NCBI RefSeq assembly: GCF_963576615.1
Contig: NC_088709.1
Location: 22,337,243-22,401,242 of the forward strand
Reading direction: 5' to 3'
From: Watersipora subatra
Taxonomy: Eukaryota > Bryozoa > Gymnolaemata > Cheilostomatida > Watersiporidae
Length of the DNA stretch: 64,000 nt
The position numbers and the translations under genes are program-made. The notes below the pieces were generated by a model, which was not told the origin of the DNA, made no database searches, and saw only the letters and a list, made by a program, of their open reading frames with translations. This document shows, in pieces, positions 31,155-42,463 of the stretch (position 1 is its first letter; every line of letters starts with the position of its first letter).

Positions 31155-32468
31155 TTACTTCCCTTGTGCGTGAAGTATTTTGATGAAAGAGACCTTCCTC
31201 GCAAGGCTGCTGCTAATGTGAGGCTGCTGCTTGTAAATCGGATCCTTGTCTCGAATATTCTCTATAATTTCATTCAGTTTGTGCCGCAGTTCAGTTTCTA
31301 GCTCAAAGTAGTACTTTGATTCAGCTTTCAATACCCGAATGTTGAACCACATGTACATGAATACAGTCCAACACAAGCCAATATCGCTTGTACACGGATC
31401 TAACACGTATTGACTCAATCCGTCAGAGCGCTTTTCCAAAGCCTGTAACAAGCTTTTACATACTTCAGATATTCTTTGAGGATTTTGATAATGTGCTATT
31501 GTATCCCCATATGACTGCGCAAGGACCTTCCCGATCTCAGTCTTAGGGAGAATTATATCAATTAGCAGATGGTTGGTAACCAAGGCTGTAGTGTGCTGAC
31601 AAACATTCATCAGCCATCCACCAGTCACATCTTCTCTGTGGTCTTCAAGATACTTTTTTACCAAACTTACGTTATCGCGTTCAAGTTTTCCCATTTCACC
31701 ATTGAGTAGTTTTCCATACAACATCTTGTTTTCTTGAAGTTTTTTGACAGCCTCACAAAATGACTGAATTAGAAAGGATCCAGTTGTAGGAACTTTTGAA
31801 ACATATGTTTCCGTAGAAGCCCAAAAAACTAGAGCGTCCGGCTGGTTGTTTATAAACAACTCAATTCCTGAGTAGTCTTCTGGAGGTGCCTCACCAACTT
31901 TCAAATTTTTATTTTTGGACCCTCGACAGCATTGTAAGATATAAATCTTAGGAATACCTTTGTATCTGTCAGCCACTTTTTCCATAATGTCCTTGACAAT
32001 GTATCGTGCATAACACTCCCCAGTAAAAGTATGCGGTTTTTGTTCCCCTGAAGATGGGGAACAACACCTCTCATCAGACACTAGCTGCCCATTTACTTGT
32101 TTGCCTTCACTAGCCAACATGAAAATCCCATTTTCAAAACCATGAGACATGAGAAAGAGCATGATAAATTTAGGGTCACTTCTTTCACTGCTGCAGACAT
32201 CTTCCATAAAGGTTTCAAAACACTTTTTTTTCTCTGAGTCTTCGGGGTGTACACTAGTACCTGTGAGATTTCTACCAGGTGGCACAAGTTCATCCCCATG
32301 TAACCCAAGAGTTTCAATAAGCGCCTCTGTATCGCTTCCATATTTAAGTTCGTCGGCATATTGCCAGTCTACTGGCTTTTCATTTGCTATGTCAAACCTG
32401 AAGTTGAAAGATGTCTGCTCGATTATTACAAATAGTCCTTTCTTTTGTTCATCGATTGGATACTCCAT
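31155..32468 (-). CDS. Caspase-like protein (C14 peptidase fold), 437 aa exon
   Basis: Caspases are cytosolic cysteine proteases of apoptosis and inflammation. The p20 region spans about residues 10-190: KGLFVIIEQTSFNF, the KYGSDTEALIETLGL helix, catalytic His109 in LFLMSHGFENG, and the active-site pentapeptide QCCRG (179-183; catalytic Cys181, usual form QACRG). The p10-like part begins about 211, ALVFWASTETYVSKVPTTGS then FLIQSFCEAV. About 190 residues follow, much longer than a normal p10 tail, with no domain I recognise. The usual S1-pocket arginines are not there: Lys at RxGxD (KYGSD) and Val in place of Arg in the SWRN segment. The start ATG is the first after an upstream in-frame TAA. 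A TTTTTATAG acceptor lies just before it on the minus strand, so a non-coding or prodomain exon may precede it. No frame break is seen, so it may be functional. Confidence 0.85.
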   Translation of the reverse strand: MEYPIDEQKKGLFVIIEQTSFNFRFDIANEKPVDWQYADELKYGSDTEALIETLGLHGDELVPPGRNLTGTSVHPEDSEKKKCFETFMEDVCSSERSDPKFIMLFLMSHGFENGIFMLASEGKQVNGQLVSDERCCSPSSGEQKPHTFTGECYARYIVKDIMEKVADRYKGIPKIYILQCCRGSKNKNLKVGEAPPEDYSGIELFINNQPDALVFWASTETYVSKVPTTGSFLIQSFCEAVKKLQENKMLYGKLLNGEMGKLERDNVSLVKKYLEDHREDVTGGWLMNVCQHTTALVTNHLLIDIILPKTEIGKVLAQSYGDTIAHYQNPQRISEVCKSLLQALEKRSDGLSQYVLDPCTSDIGLCWTVFMYMWFNIRVLKAESKYYFELETELRHKLNEIIENIRDKDPIYKQQPHISSSLARKVSFIKILHAQGK

Positions 32469-33487
32469 GTCTCTACAGGGTATTGTTCCTATAAAAAGTA
32501 CAATACATAAAATTTACCGAGTTAAAGCCTATTTTACATCTAATTATCTTTTCATTTTAGCTGAATGCTTCAAACTTTTCTAGCAGCAATGAATATTGAT
32601 TTGCTAGCTTAATATAAAGACAATAGACAAATCGTGGGATTGATTTCTCACATCTTCGTTGAGCTAACTATTTGAACTGCCGATCGTCTTATGTCTGATC
32701 ACTTTGGATTCGCAATAACTCTATTCTCAGGTAGAAACATGAAATGAAATTAGTTGCGGGTGAATAATCAAGATGTTATTGAACAAGATTGACTCATTTA
32801 AACAGATTAAAAAAGTCATTTAGTTGGGATAGATTCAATAAAAAGCAATGCCTAGGTTTTATAAATCCCTATCAACTTTGCATCTATCAGCATTGGCTCT
32901 TTTTGTTATGAACAACTCATCACCTCATATCATCATTGTGATGGTATGTTCAGCTATTCTCGGATTAGCCCTGTAATTCAAAAGTCAGCTTGTATGAAAA
33001 GCTCATGGATTAACACCCAGCACTTGCTATATGAGCAAAGGTGCTCCAGTGTTAAAGGAGAGAACAAAGATCACAGAGCAAGGGACCACAAAATACGAGC
33101 TAAAAAGTCAAGAACTTCTACCTAGGATCTAATATCTATCCTCGATCTAACCTCATCTATTCAGTATTTATTATTTGTTAACTCGTTTCAGCATTACGCT
33201 TGGTTGCATTGAATTTAACTGTTCTGCCTTTTCATGCTTATAGAGCGTGAGTAATAAAGAGTCATACTTATTCACCAGTCACCTTGCTTGCAAAAATTAC
33301 AGTTGTGCATGAAATATACTACTCCTTCAGTATCAGACAACTTGTACGCAGAACCCATTTGCAGAACTGACTTCCACGTCATTCACTGATAGGCTATGTG
33401 AATAACATCCGTTATAGTTAGTTACTGGGGGTTACTGGTGATGTTTCGTTTATTATACCTGCATGAAACGAGATTGTATCCACTCAC

Positions 33488-33560
33488 CTTTTGCACAGAA
33501 ACTGCTCTTTGCAGCGTAAGCAGCACTGTTTTGATTTAGCACGCAGCCAGCTAGCTTAGT
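33488..33560 (-). other. Possible untranslated first exon of the caspase-like gene
   Basis: On the minus strand, GTTTCTGTGCAAAAG is followed by GTGAGTGG, a strong donor, with no coding frame of note before it. It lies about 1 kb upstream of the acceptor that precedes the caspase ATG. The 5' boundary is a guess. Confidence 0.3.
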
Positions 33561-33726
33561 TGAATGTAATGTTAGGTTAGTGCGCGCTAGATGCTACTTA
33601 TGGCGCCTTACAGCTACCTGTGTTCGGTCTCTCTCAATCGATACCTAACATAGCCCACGAGTGTTAAACCTGAGCTTTTTGTGTGTTCTCCGCTCATACA
33701 ACAGCTATGACTTTAGGTTAAGGTGC

Positions 33727-33975
33727 GCGTTTCCATTTGTTGATTCTCTCGAAAGGTAAGCGCTGTCGAAAAAAATATCTAGGGAAGTATGAGGACACTG
33801 AAGTTTTCTTTATATGTATTATAATGTTTATATTACAGCTTATGATATAAAGTGGTATTGAGTTTTGATTTAAAGCATATGTCTCATGATTTACAGAAAA
33901 ATGAGATGTTTTTTTAAAATTTTGTTCTTTATTAATAAAATCGGACCGTTTACGTTTTTGGGCCATAATGTAGAG
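33727..33975. repeat. Repeat R, copy 2 (MITE-free)
   Basis: Matches 7725-8109 without the 135-bp MITE: a single GTTGATTC at about 33739 runs straight into TCTCGAAAGGTAAG. It is interrupted at its right end by the hAT element. Confidence 0.8.
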
Positions 33976-35447
33976 CACGGGTGTCAAACTCATTTTCACC
34001 GAGGGCCACATCAGCGTAATGGCTGTCCTCAAAGGGCCAGATGTAATTTATAATTGTAACGAAATGTAACCGAATAATGTAAAATACCTTTAATTAGTCT
34101 TTGATATTAAATAACTCTGACTTTATTACTTAAAGTGGCAAACCTAACAGTTGCACAGCAAAACATGCAGAACACTTGTTTTCGAAAAAAAATCAGAAAA
34201 TTTGCACAATGCCCATTAACATGGGCATACTTTCAGTAAAATCAAAAATTATGAGCTGCTAAGAACATGAATTTGTTTGTACACACACAGACCTGCCAAC
34301 CCAAGACTAGGGCAATGCGTGAGATTTGGTTTTGGGGCAATTGATGTATCAATGATAGTATATATAAAGCTGTGGAAATTGGGGCAAAAATCTCACGCAT
34401 TTCCACTTTTTCTTTGGGGCGATTGCGTGAGTCTCACGCCCAATGCGTGAGAGTTGGCAGGTATGTTAACACACATCAAACCTGCAAATACTAAATAATT
34501 GCAACAACAGCAACACAAAATCAATATGTAAGCAGCAAAAAAACAAAGATTTATTTGCTGAAACAAATTTAAACTTGCACCAAAAAAATTGCAAAATATA
34601 CAGTGTTTGACTAAAATTACTTATTTATTACACACAATACAAAGTTATAAATATTATTTATACATTTACAGTTAGTGATGAACATGAAAATCACGAAACT
34701 CTAATTTCGAATTTTTCCTTGCAAGTATTATCCTTCAAAGCATAGCAAATCTACGTCCCAATATAACACGAATAAACTGTCACAAACATGTTTCAATTAA
34801 TAATAATATGTTCAGTAACTCTGTTCTTGACTTTTCAGACTTCAGAAGCAGCTCTAAGAATCAATATGATCCTATCGATATTGAAGGATAACTTTAGTCT
34901 GACTACGTATGACAGCCTAAAAAGGGCATTTTTATTCGAGCATAACGATTCAAATTGACAAAATTAAAAGTTAGTAAAAACTTTGAAACATTAAAAATTC
35001 TGTTTCAATTTGATTTATGCAGTCTTTCACTGTCTTACCCCTTCTGAATCTGCATATTTACTTCTGGGGTTGAAAAAAATTGATCGCAAACAATCAAATT
35101 TTAAAATTACTGCGAAGATTTTCGGTTTAGCTAGATGTCAAAATGGGTGTAGTATTTTCATTATAACTTTTGCCAGAGAAATCATTGAAGCATATTTGTA
35201 CGTTTGTTCGAATAGTTAGAACATTTTATTTCTGACTAATCAAAATTATTCTTATGTAATTTAAAAATAACGATACAAGGAATAGATAAATTTCAGAGGC
35301 AAGATAACTCACTTTGGATGCCTAGCAACATTATAAATACGAGAGTTAACTCAGTCGCGTGTGAATGAGTAATTAAGCTCTCACGGGCCACATAAAATGA
35401 CGTGGCGGGCCACATGTGGCCCGCGGGCCATGTGTTTGACACCTGTG
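33976..35447. mobile_element. 1.47-kb hAT-like non-autonomous element
   Basis: Ends CACGGGTGTCAAACTCATTT and inverted TGTTTGACACCTGTG. Near both ends are GGGCCACAT blocks typical of hAT elements with GTGTCAAACTC termini. Target duplication is ATGTAGAG (33968-33975) and GTGTAGAG (35448-35455), one mismatch in 8. A 69-codon frame at 35010 resembles nothing. It carries a nested small element at 34291-34462. Confidence 0.85.
34291..34462. mobile_element. 172-bp nested MITE
   Basis: Ends ACCTGCCAAC and GTTGGCAGGT are inverted, and CAATGCGTGAGA-like blocks repeat in both halves (GGGCAATGCGTGAGATTT and CCCAATGCGTGAGAGTT). The target duplication is not clear. Confidence 0.65.
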
Positions 35448-35448
35448 G

Positions 35449-35832
35449 TGTAGAGGAATTTGCCGGCCTTTACTTGGCACCATCTAGACTATTTCATAAA
35501 GAAATAAAATGCGTGTGATTTCGTTCCTGTTTTTATTATAGAAGGAAGTCATATTAGCGGAGGAGCGTACGACTATCTGCTCTGCCCAACTAAGTGAGCG
35601 CGCCCTTTTATATACAATAATATCACCCGTTTCGGCTAATGGTGAGAATACCAGCTAACAAGGTGAATAAATAGGATCACTAGTGCGTTGGTATGACAAC
35701 AATTTAAGTGACTATAAGTGATAGCATAACGAGTAAAACAACGATATAATAAAAAGAACGACACAGCATGCAAGATATAACATATAAAAATATCTACACA
35801 AATTACAATGTCATGACCCGGGGTCCACCACA
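35449..35832 (-). repeat. 3' LTR of the Gypsy element (384 bp)
   Basis: On the plus strand runs from TGTAGAGGAATTTGCC to GGTCCACCACA, the inverse of TG...CA order. It matches 42000-42463 apart from an insertion near the terminus and an internal duplication there. The hAT element lies exactly against its outer end. Confidence 0.8.
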
Positions 35833-35847
35833 TACTCCCCTCCATTA
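35833..35847 (-). other. Polypurine tract of the Gypsy element
   Basis: On the minus strand, AATGGAGGGGAGTA lies directly before the 3' LTR start TGTGGTGG, the place where plus-strand DNA synthesis is primed. Confidence 0.7.
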
Positions 35848-38800
35848 GACACCGTGTCTAACTAATACAAAAAGGGTGGAGCAACCAGAGGGACCAACCA
35901 GCACGTCTCAAGCTGCTTAACATGGTGTTCAAGGTGGCTAATTTCTTGATCAATCAAATGTTTGTCGTCAGTAGCTGGCGTATTCTCTTTCTGGCACTGC
36001 GGGCTGCCTTTTGGAACTGTTTTTTTTCTTCCTGAAGTTATCGCGGCATGGCCTGCATACGGGTGAGCAGTTGGAGGCTGTCCTAATAGAGTGGTCCGGC
36101 GGTCTGGACTAGGCTCCTGGGTCATCTGGTCTGTTGCTAGGTCGTCGTAGCCTCTTGTTGTCTGATAGACCCAATCACCGTATCGTTCCGGCTTTTTTTA
36201 GTACGGGACGAACGATGATTTAGATCTTCTGTAGCAGTGACGAGGTTTTCCATGGCCTGGGGGACATCGCTAGGTATCTGGAGTCCAGGTCCATAGCTAA
36301 CTCACCGGAGCTTTTTAGAGGGGAAGGGTTTATTTTCCCTCTAACTTCGCTTTGGAAAAGGTGCTGCAGGAGGTCCGTAGTTCGAACCCTCATGCAGTTT
36401 TTCTTTTTCGGCATTAGTCTGTAGAGTTGCCTTTCCCATTTCGTCGAGCTCATCAGCTTGACTCATTTGGGAAGGGAACTTCATTAATTCTTCATCAGGT
36501 TGCGGGTAGTTTCTTCGTGAGGGCCGAGCCCTTCTGGCTCCTTTCATATTTAGCCCTCTTCGAGGCTCAAGCGTTGCCGGAGCACGGCCAAAGCTCCCTG
36601 GGCAGGCATGATAAGGTTTCAACCTGGACTCGTGTTGAGTTGAGGTTAGGTCTTTCCACCACATAGGTGTGGTTGGGCCAGGCGGTTATGACTTGGTAGG
36701 GGCCCACGAACTTAGCTTGTAGCTTAGCGTTTGCCCCCCTTTGCCGCCGTCTGTTTACCAACCACATCCAATCCCCAGGTGCGAAGAGCGGTGGCTCTTC
36801 TTAGTCTGCCTTCCTAGTCTCCATCTGCGCCTCTCTGAGGGGCTCATGCGCTTCTTCCAGCCTCTGCTGCCTCCGCAGCACGTAGTTGCTGGCAGATCTC
36901 CGTGGGAGGGGGGGGGGGGGTGAAATTGTAACTGGTCAGGCAGAGGCAACGCTCTGCTGAACATCATGAAGTTGGCCGTCTCGCCTGTCACTGTGTGGGG
37001 GGTGCCCCGGTACGTTTGCATGAGCTGGGGCAGGAACTCATCTCATTCTTCCTGGCCTCGTTCCAACAACATGGCTCTCAGAGAGTCGCCCAGGCATCGA
37101 TTGTTCCTTTCCACGATCCCATTTGCCTGGGGATGGTAGGGAGTAGTCCATGTCTTGCTCACCTTCCAGAGCTCCTCCATCAGTTGGCTCTCAAATTGAG
37201 CGCCTTGGTCTGTATGTATTTGCTCTGGAAGCCCCAGGTAGCAAAACACTCTTTCATCGAGGGCACTGGCCACCACTGGATCCGTGGCCTCCGGAATGGC
37301 AATGACATCCTGCCAAAGGACGTGTAAAGTGGTCCAAGAGCACTAAGATCTACTTATTTCCCCTTCGGAGTGGTGGGGAGGAGGCCTACCAGGTCAGTGT
37401 CGACCTTCTGCCAGGGTCGACCAGCGTATAACCGCTGGCGGCTTCCTGCAGAATTGTCCCTTTGTGCTTGGCGGTCTGGCACACCTCACAGCTTTGTACT
37501 AACCTGCGGACAGCGGCTGTCAGTCCGGGCCAGTACCAACTAAGCTGGAGGCAGCTTACCGTCCTCTCCACCCCAGAGTGGGTCATGGCATGTGTCTGCC
37601 AGATAACTGGCTCCCTCATATCCGGGGGGCACACGGTACACCACCGGGTTTGACCATGAGGGGTCACTCTGGTTTCCAGCACGCCATCCTGCCTGATTCT
37701 CAGGGATTACCTCCTGCGATGCAAGACCCTGAGCTCGTGGCTCCCCAACTCTAACTGTTTCGAAGACACTTCGGTGTGACTCCGAAGTGCTCGGTACATT
37801 ATGGCTACGGCAGTCTTGCCCTCGCTCTGCAGCCAAGCTAACTGGTTAGTTAGCTAAACCGATGCCTTGGATCCCAGGATGGCCTTGACCAACCTCGAGT
37901 CAGTCCGTGCCCCCGTGGGGGCAGCGTGCCGGCCTGTAATGCCGGTCGTTTTGCGCGCGGTCCTGGCGACCTCTGCCCAGCTTTTACGTGGTTCCTGGTG
38001 GCGACTAGTAGTGTCTCGGGTCATCACCGGCTCAATGTCAGGGGATCCCAGGATGGCCTCGACCAGTCCCGAGTTGACCTTGGCTGTTTCAGTGGAAACA
38101 GGGGGTCGCACCCATGAACCGGCCGCCTCGCGCGCCGGCCTGGTGATCCCTGACAGAACATGGTTTCTCCCGATCACCCTAGCCTCATCCTAGTCTTCTT
38201 GATCCAACTCCAGCCGAGTTGGACCCCCATCACGGTATTCTATCTGGGCACAATGTTGACAGTCTTTGCAGGTCTGTCTGCTTAAGCCATTGGCGTTGCA
38301 ATGCTTTAATCCTGTATGGTGTTCCAGCTTGTAGTTGACCTCGGCCAGCACCTCTAGCCAATGCGCCACCTGGTGGGAGGGCTCCTTCCTGCGGCAGAAC
38401 CATCACAGGGAGGCATGGTCTGTGCGAAGCCAAAACTCCTGTCTTTATAAGTACGGGCGGAAGTGTTTTACCGCTTTGACCATTGCCAACAGCTCTCTGC
38501 ATGTCCCGCAGTAATTTTGCTTCGAGGGGATGAGCGTTTTGCTGTAGTAAGCAATCACTCGTTCCTGGTCGCGATACTGTTGTGACAGCACAGCTCCTAC
38601 GCCGCACCCGCTGGCATCCGTGTCCAGAATATAAGTATTCCTTGGATCCGGATACCCCAGCACCGGTGCTGCAGTGAGGTTGTAGGGCAGGGTCTCAAAC
38701 GCTGCCTGCTACTCGCCTGTTTATCGCCAGGGCTCTTCCGTCTCCACCAGCCGGTGTAGGAGTATCACAATGGTGGAAAACCTAGGAATGTACTCCCGGT

Positions 38801-41800
38801 AGTACCCGACAGTACCCAAGAACCCTTGCAGTTCCTGGACTCCACGGGGAACTGGCCACTGCTCCACCACCTCCACTTTGGCTGGGTCTGTGGCAACCCC
38901 TTTGCTACTTACTATGTGACCCAAGTACCGCACTTGAGACTGTAGCAGTTCGCACTTTGTTGGTTTGAGCTTGAGTCCAGCTTGACGCAGCCGTTAGAAC
39001 ACTTCCTCCGGCTGCTGGAGGTGGGTCTCAAAATCAGGTGCGATAACAATCACATCATCCAGATACAATATTAACGTTTGTCAGTGGAGCCCGTGCAACA
39101 CCCTCTCCATCAGTCGCTGGAAGGTGGCTGGGGCGGAAGTCAGTCCGAAAGGAAGGACACTCCATTTCCACAATCCCGAGCGAGTGATGAAGGCTGATTT
39201 TTCCCTAGCATCTTCGTCCAGCGGAACCTGCCAGTATCCGCTGACGAGATCGGGAGTACTAAAATATCGGCTTCCAGCCAAGGCATCCAGACTTTTGTCT
39301 ATTCGGGCAAGGGGATAGGCGTCTTGTTCTGTTACCGCATTGAGCCTTTAGTAATCCACACAGAACCCCCATTTTCCATCCTTCTTTACTAACACAATAG
39401 ACGAGCTCCACGCTCCTCTAGCCGGCTCAATCAACCCTCTGGCCAACAGGTCTTGTACCTGTCTCTCGGCCTCTGCTTCCTTTTCGGGCCCTAAGCGGTG
39501 AGGGGGTTGACGAATAGGTCGGGCCCTGTCTTTCACAGATATAGAGTGCTCCATGAGCGGCGCTTTACCCATATCGTCATCTCTAGTACTAAACACTGAC
39601 CCATACTTGGTCAGTAAGGTAGCGAGCTTTCTAGCCTGCTCTGCATTCTTGCACGAGCCTGGCAGCCTGGTACAGTTCCTGGAGATGCTGGGGGATCCGT
39701 GGCTCGGCCTCGACTCGGGTGATCGATACAGCGAGGCCTCCCTTGAGGAGAGGGGTGCCGGTGATGGGAGGAGGCGCTTCCACACTAGTGTAAGTGCCTA
39801 TGGTGGTTCCTGAACGGATGGTCAGGGGTTGGGGGTTCGGGTTGAGACACTTAACCAACACCTATCTATCTGCTCCGGGCTCGTTCAGGCTTGTAGCTAG
39901 AGGCGGGCCTTCAGGGTACCCTTCTAATATCCCGAGTGGCCAGAAATTTTCTGTGGTCAACCCACACCTGACTGTAACCTCTGTTCTAGCTGGCACAACC
40001 AAGTCCCTAATTACCTGGACTTTGTTCTGGAGGAGCTTCCCTGTTCGGTCAGTACAAAGCCAATAGCTTCCCATCCACCTTCACCACGGGTCGTGCGAAC
40101 TCCATCGAGCATTGGTGTGCCATAAAGAAAAGCATGCCAAGAATTGCATCTTCACTCATTTGACTAAGAAGACTTCTTCGGTCTTCACTTTGCGGAGCCT
40201 TACTGGGAGCCGGGTTACACCGTAAAAGAGTAACCTGGTCCCATCAGCGAGCAGGCCATGGGTGTCACTCTCCTCCAATCGTTCTCTTATACCATGACAG
40301 AGTCGGTCGAACACCTGTTTTCCCAGCAGTTTAGTGGTGCATCCGGTATCCAACAGGAAGTGCACTGCTTGACTTGATTTTACCCGGGAAGAAGTAACTG
40401 GTAGATTGTGGGTGCCCCAGCAGGCACGCTTGCGCAGGTTCCCTGTGCTCGAAGGGGGCTGCCTGAGGCTGCTCCATTCGTGCAGGTAAAGAATGTGCCT
40501 GGGGATGTCTCGTTGGATGGCGGGGGCTGTCCTCTGCGAGACAGGGCGCCAGGGTACCTGAGAGGGAGGCATAGTGCTTACTTCGGGAGGACTCATGCCT
40601 AACTCTTCTAGGTGTAGTGTTTGGAACGAGTTCTTTGTAGCTGTAGGGGTGGGTTGAGGTAGAGTTCTGGGTTGGCCTGAATTTTTCATATGGGTCCATC
40701 CGAGTGAGGCCTTGGCAGAATCGGTGCTTCATTTTTTCCTGGTTTTTGCAGGGGCCTTGTTGCAGCTAGTAGTGGGTGCTACTGCTGCGGCCTTCTTCCG
40801 TTTCCTGACTCCTTTTTCCTCGGACTGGGGCACTTCTTTCGAAGATGTCCCGTGCCTCCACATCCTCAACAAATGGCAAGCTTACTTTCTGGAGGCTCTG
40901 TTGGCTTGTTTTACAGCTGTTTGACCTGTTCCGCCAGCTGCTTTATTGTGGATAGCAGTACATTCAAGGTGTGTTGTTCGACACTGCATATCGCACCATG
41001 TCCTGTATTGGCCTCCGAGTCTTCTACAGCCCGGAAGGCTCTGCCCAGAGTCGATTCTCTAGATTTGATCTGGAAAATTTTCCTCCAGCCCGTACTGCAT
41101 CCGCGAGAGTCTCCGTGGGTGCCGCTAGTAGGTGCTGCTGTAGGGCGGGATAATTTAGGGAGTTTGAGAAGTACTCCTTTGCCATGTTACTTCTGAATGG
41201 TTCGGGCAGTTAAGCGTAGGCTATTTGGACTAGTCGTTCAATTTCAGTTGCGTGTTCCTGCAGGGAGGTTTGGGTTTCTTTTTTCTAACTGGTCAACTCT
41301 GATCTGGCTTGTCGGGGGAGATGGTCCAAATCGGGCTCGGATGGCTTCAAAGATGGCTGTGACCCCGATTGCCCTTCTGCAGGACTCTGCCTCTCCCTTC
41401 AAAGCCTCTCTGAGGTGCAGTGTGCTTGCCTCCTCGACCCACCTATTTGCAGCTGCGATTTTTATAAATCTGGTAATGAAGTATTCTGGGTCTCCGACGC
41501 CATTATACTCGGGCGTTTTGAACTGGGAGGCCATTTCTAGGTTCCGACTTAATCTGACATGTTGCCCAATGGCGTCAACTAGTCGGTCTGTGTCCCAGTC
41601 TACACTCCTTGCCCTCCTTTGAGACATGACTTGAGCTTCTCTCCGAGTGAGGGGGACCGTTATTGGCGATTGTGGCCTGACTTGGAGTGCTCAAGTCTTT
41701 TTTGGCAGTATCGAGCGCCTTACAGAGTGGGTGGTGGTTGGCATAGTGCCAGTCATCAACCCTTCTCTAGAGTGCTGGATAACTTGCTTATTCTAAAACA

Positions 41801-41999
41801 CCAGGTTTCTCTATGAATGTGGGGGATAGCCGTACAGCTATCTTGGCCAAATTCGGAGCTCCCGGTGTTTGTCGTACTACTCCGGTTTTCCTCTGCTGAG
41901 GCTGCTTTTGCAAGCAGGTCATGAGGTCTGCCAGAGTTTGATTTTCAAATTTCTAGATGGTGCCTGCCGGGTTCGGCACAATTCCTCTGTTGCCACCAG
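35848..41999 (-). pseudogene. Ty3/Gypsy gag-pol, decayed
   Basis: Read on the minus strand from right to left. Gag starts at ATG 41627 (MSQRRARSVDWDTDRLVDAI) and has a stop at 41243. A zinc knuckle lies at 40830-40871, with a stop codon inside it. Aspartic protease (HFLLDTGCTTKLLG) lies near 40350. Reverse transcriptase covers about 39560-38700, with YLDDVIV near 39050 and LPFGLTSAPATFQRLM. RNase H (TDASGCGVGAVLSQQY) lies near 38590. Integrase has an HHCC finger near 37600-37470 and then HTDQGAQFES and ANGIVERNNR (37200-37100). A GPY-like module (KFVGPYQVI) lies near 36690. At least five stops interrupt reverse transcriptase and flanks (for example 39348, 39080, 38996, 38720). The order protease-RT-RNaseH-integrase marks Gypsy, not Copia. 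The last about 700 bases before the polypurine tract encode no domain I recognise. Confidence 0.9.
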
Positions 42000-42463
42000 T
42001 GTAAAAGAATTTGCCAGCCTTGGCACGATCTAGACTATTTCATAAAGAAATAAAATGCGTGTGATTTCGTTCCAGTTTTTATTATAAAAGGAAGTCACAT
42101 TAGCCGAAGAGTGTACGGCTATCTGCTCTGCCCAACTAAGTGAGCGTGCTCCTTTATATATAATAATATCACCCGGTCCGGCTAATGACTAACAGTAAGA
42201 ATACCGGCTAAAAAGGTAAATAAATAGGACAGCTAGCGCGTTGGTATGACAACAATTTAAGTGACGATAAGTGATAGCATAACGAGGAAAACAACAATAT
42301 AATAAAAAGGACAACACATACCTTAAAATATGACAACAATATGAGTGACGATAAGGATAGTATAACGAGTAAAACAACGATATAATAAAAAGAACAGCAT
42401 GCAAAATATAACATTTTAAAATATCTACACGGAATACAATGTCATGGCCCGGCGTCCACCACA
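42000..42463 (-). repeat. 5' LTR of the Gypsy element (464 bp)
   Basis: Plus-strand TGTAAAAGAATTTGCC to GGCGTCCACCACA. About 80 bases longer than its partner because the segment around GACGATAAG...AATATAATAAAAAG occurs twice (about 42247-42400). The internal side continues as CTGGTGGCAACAGAGG on the minus strand, the likely primer site. The right flank ATAG resembles ATAA left of the 3' LTR before hAT insertion. Confidence 0.8.

Noticed and set aside
36427-41622. Many plus-strand frames over the Gypsy element
   Set aside because: Opposite-strand shadows of gag-pol, GC-richer than the surroundings; domains are all on the minus strand.
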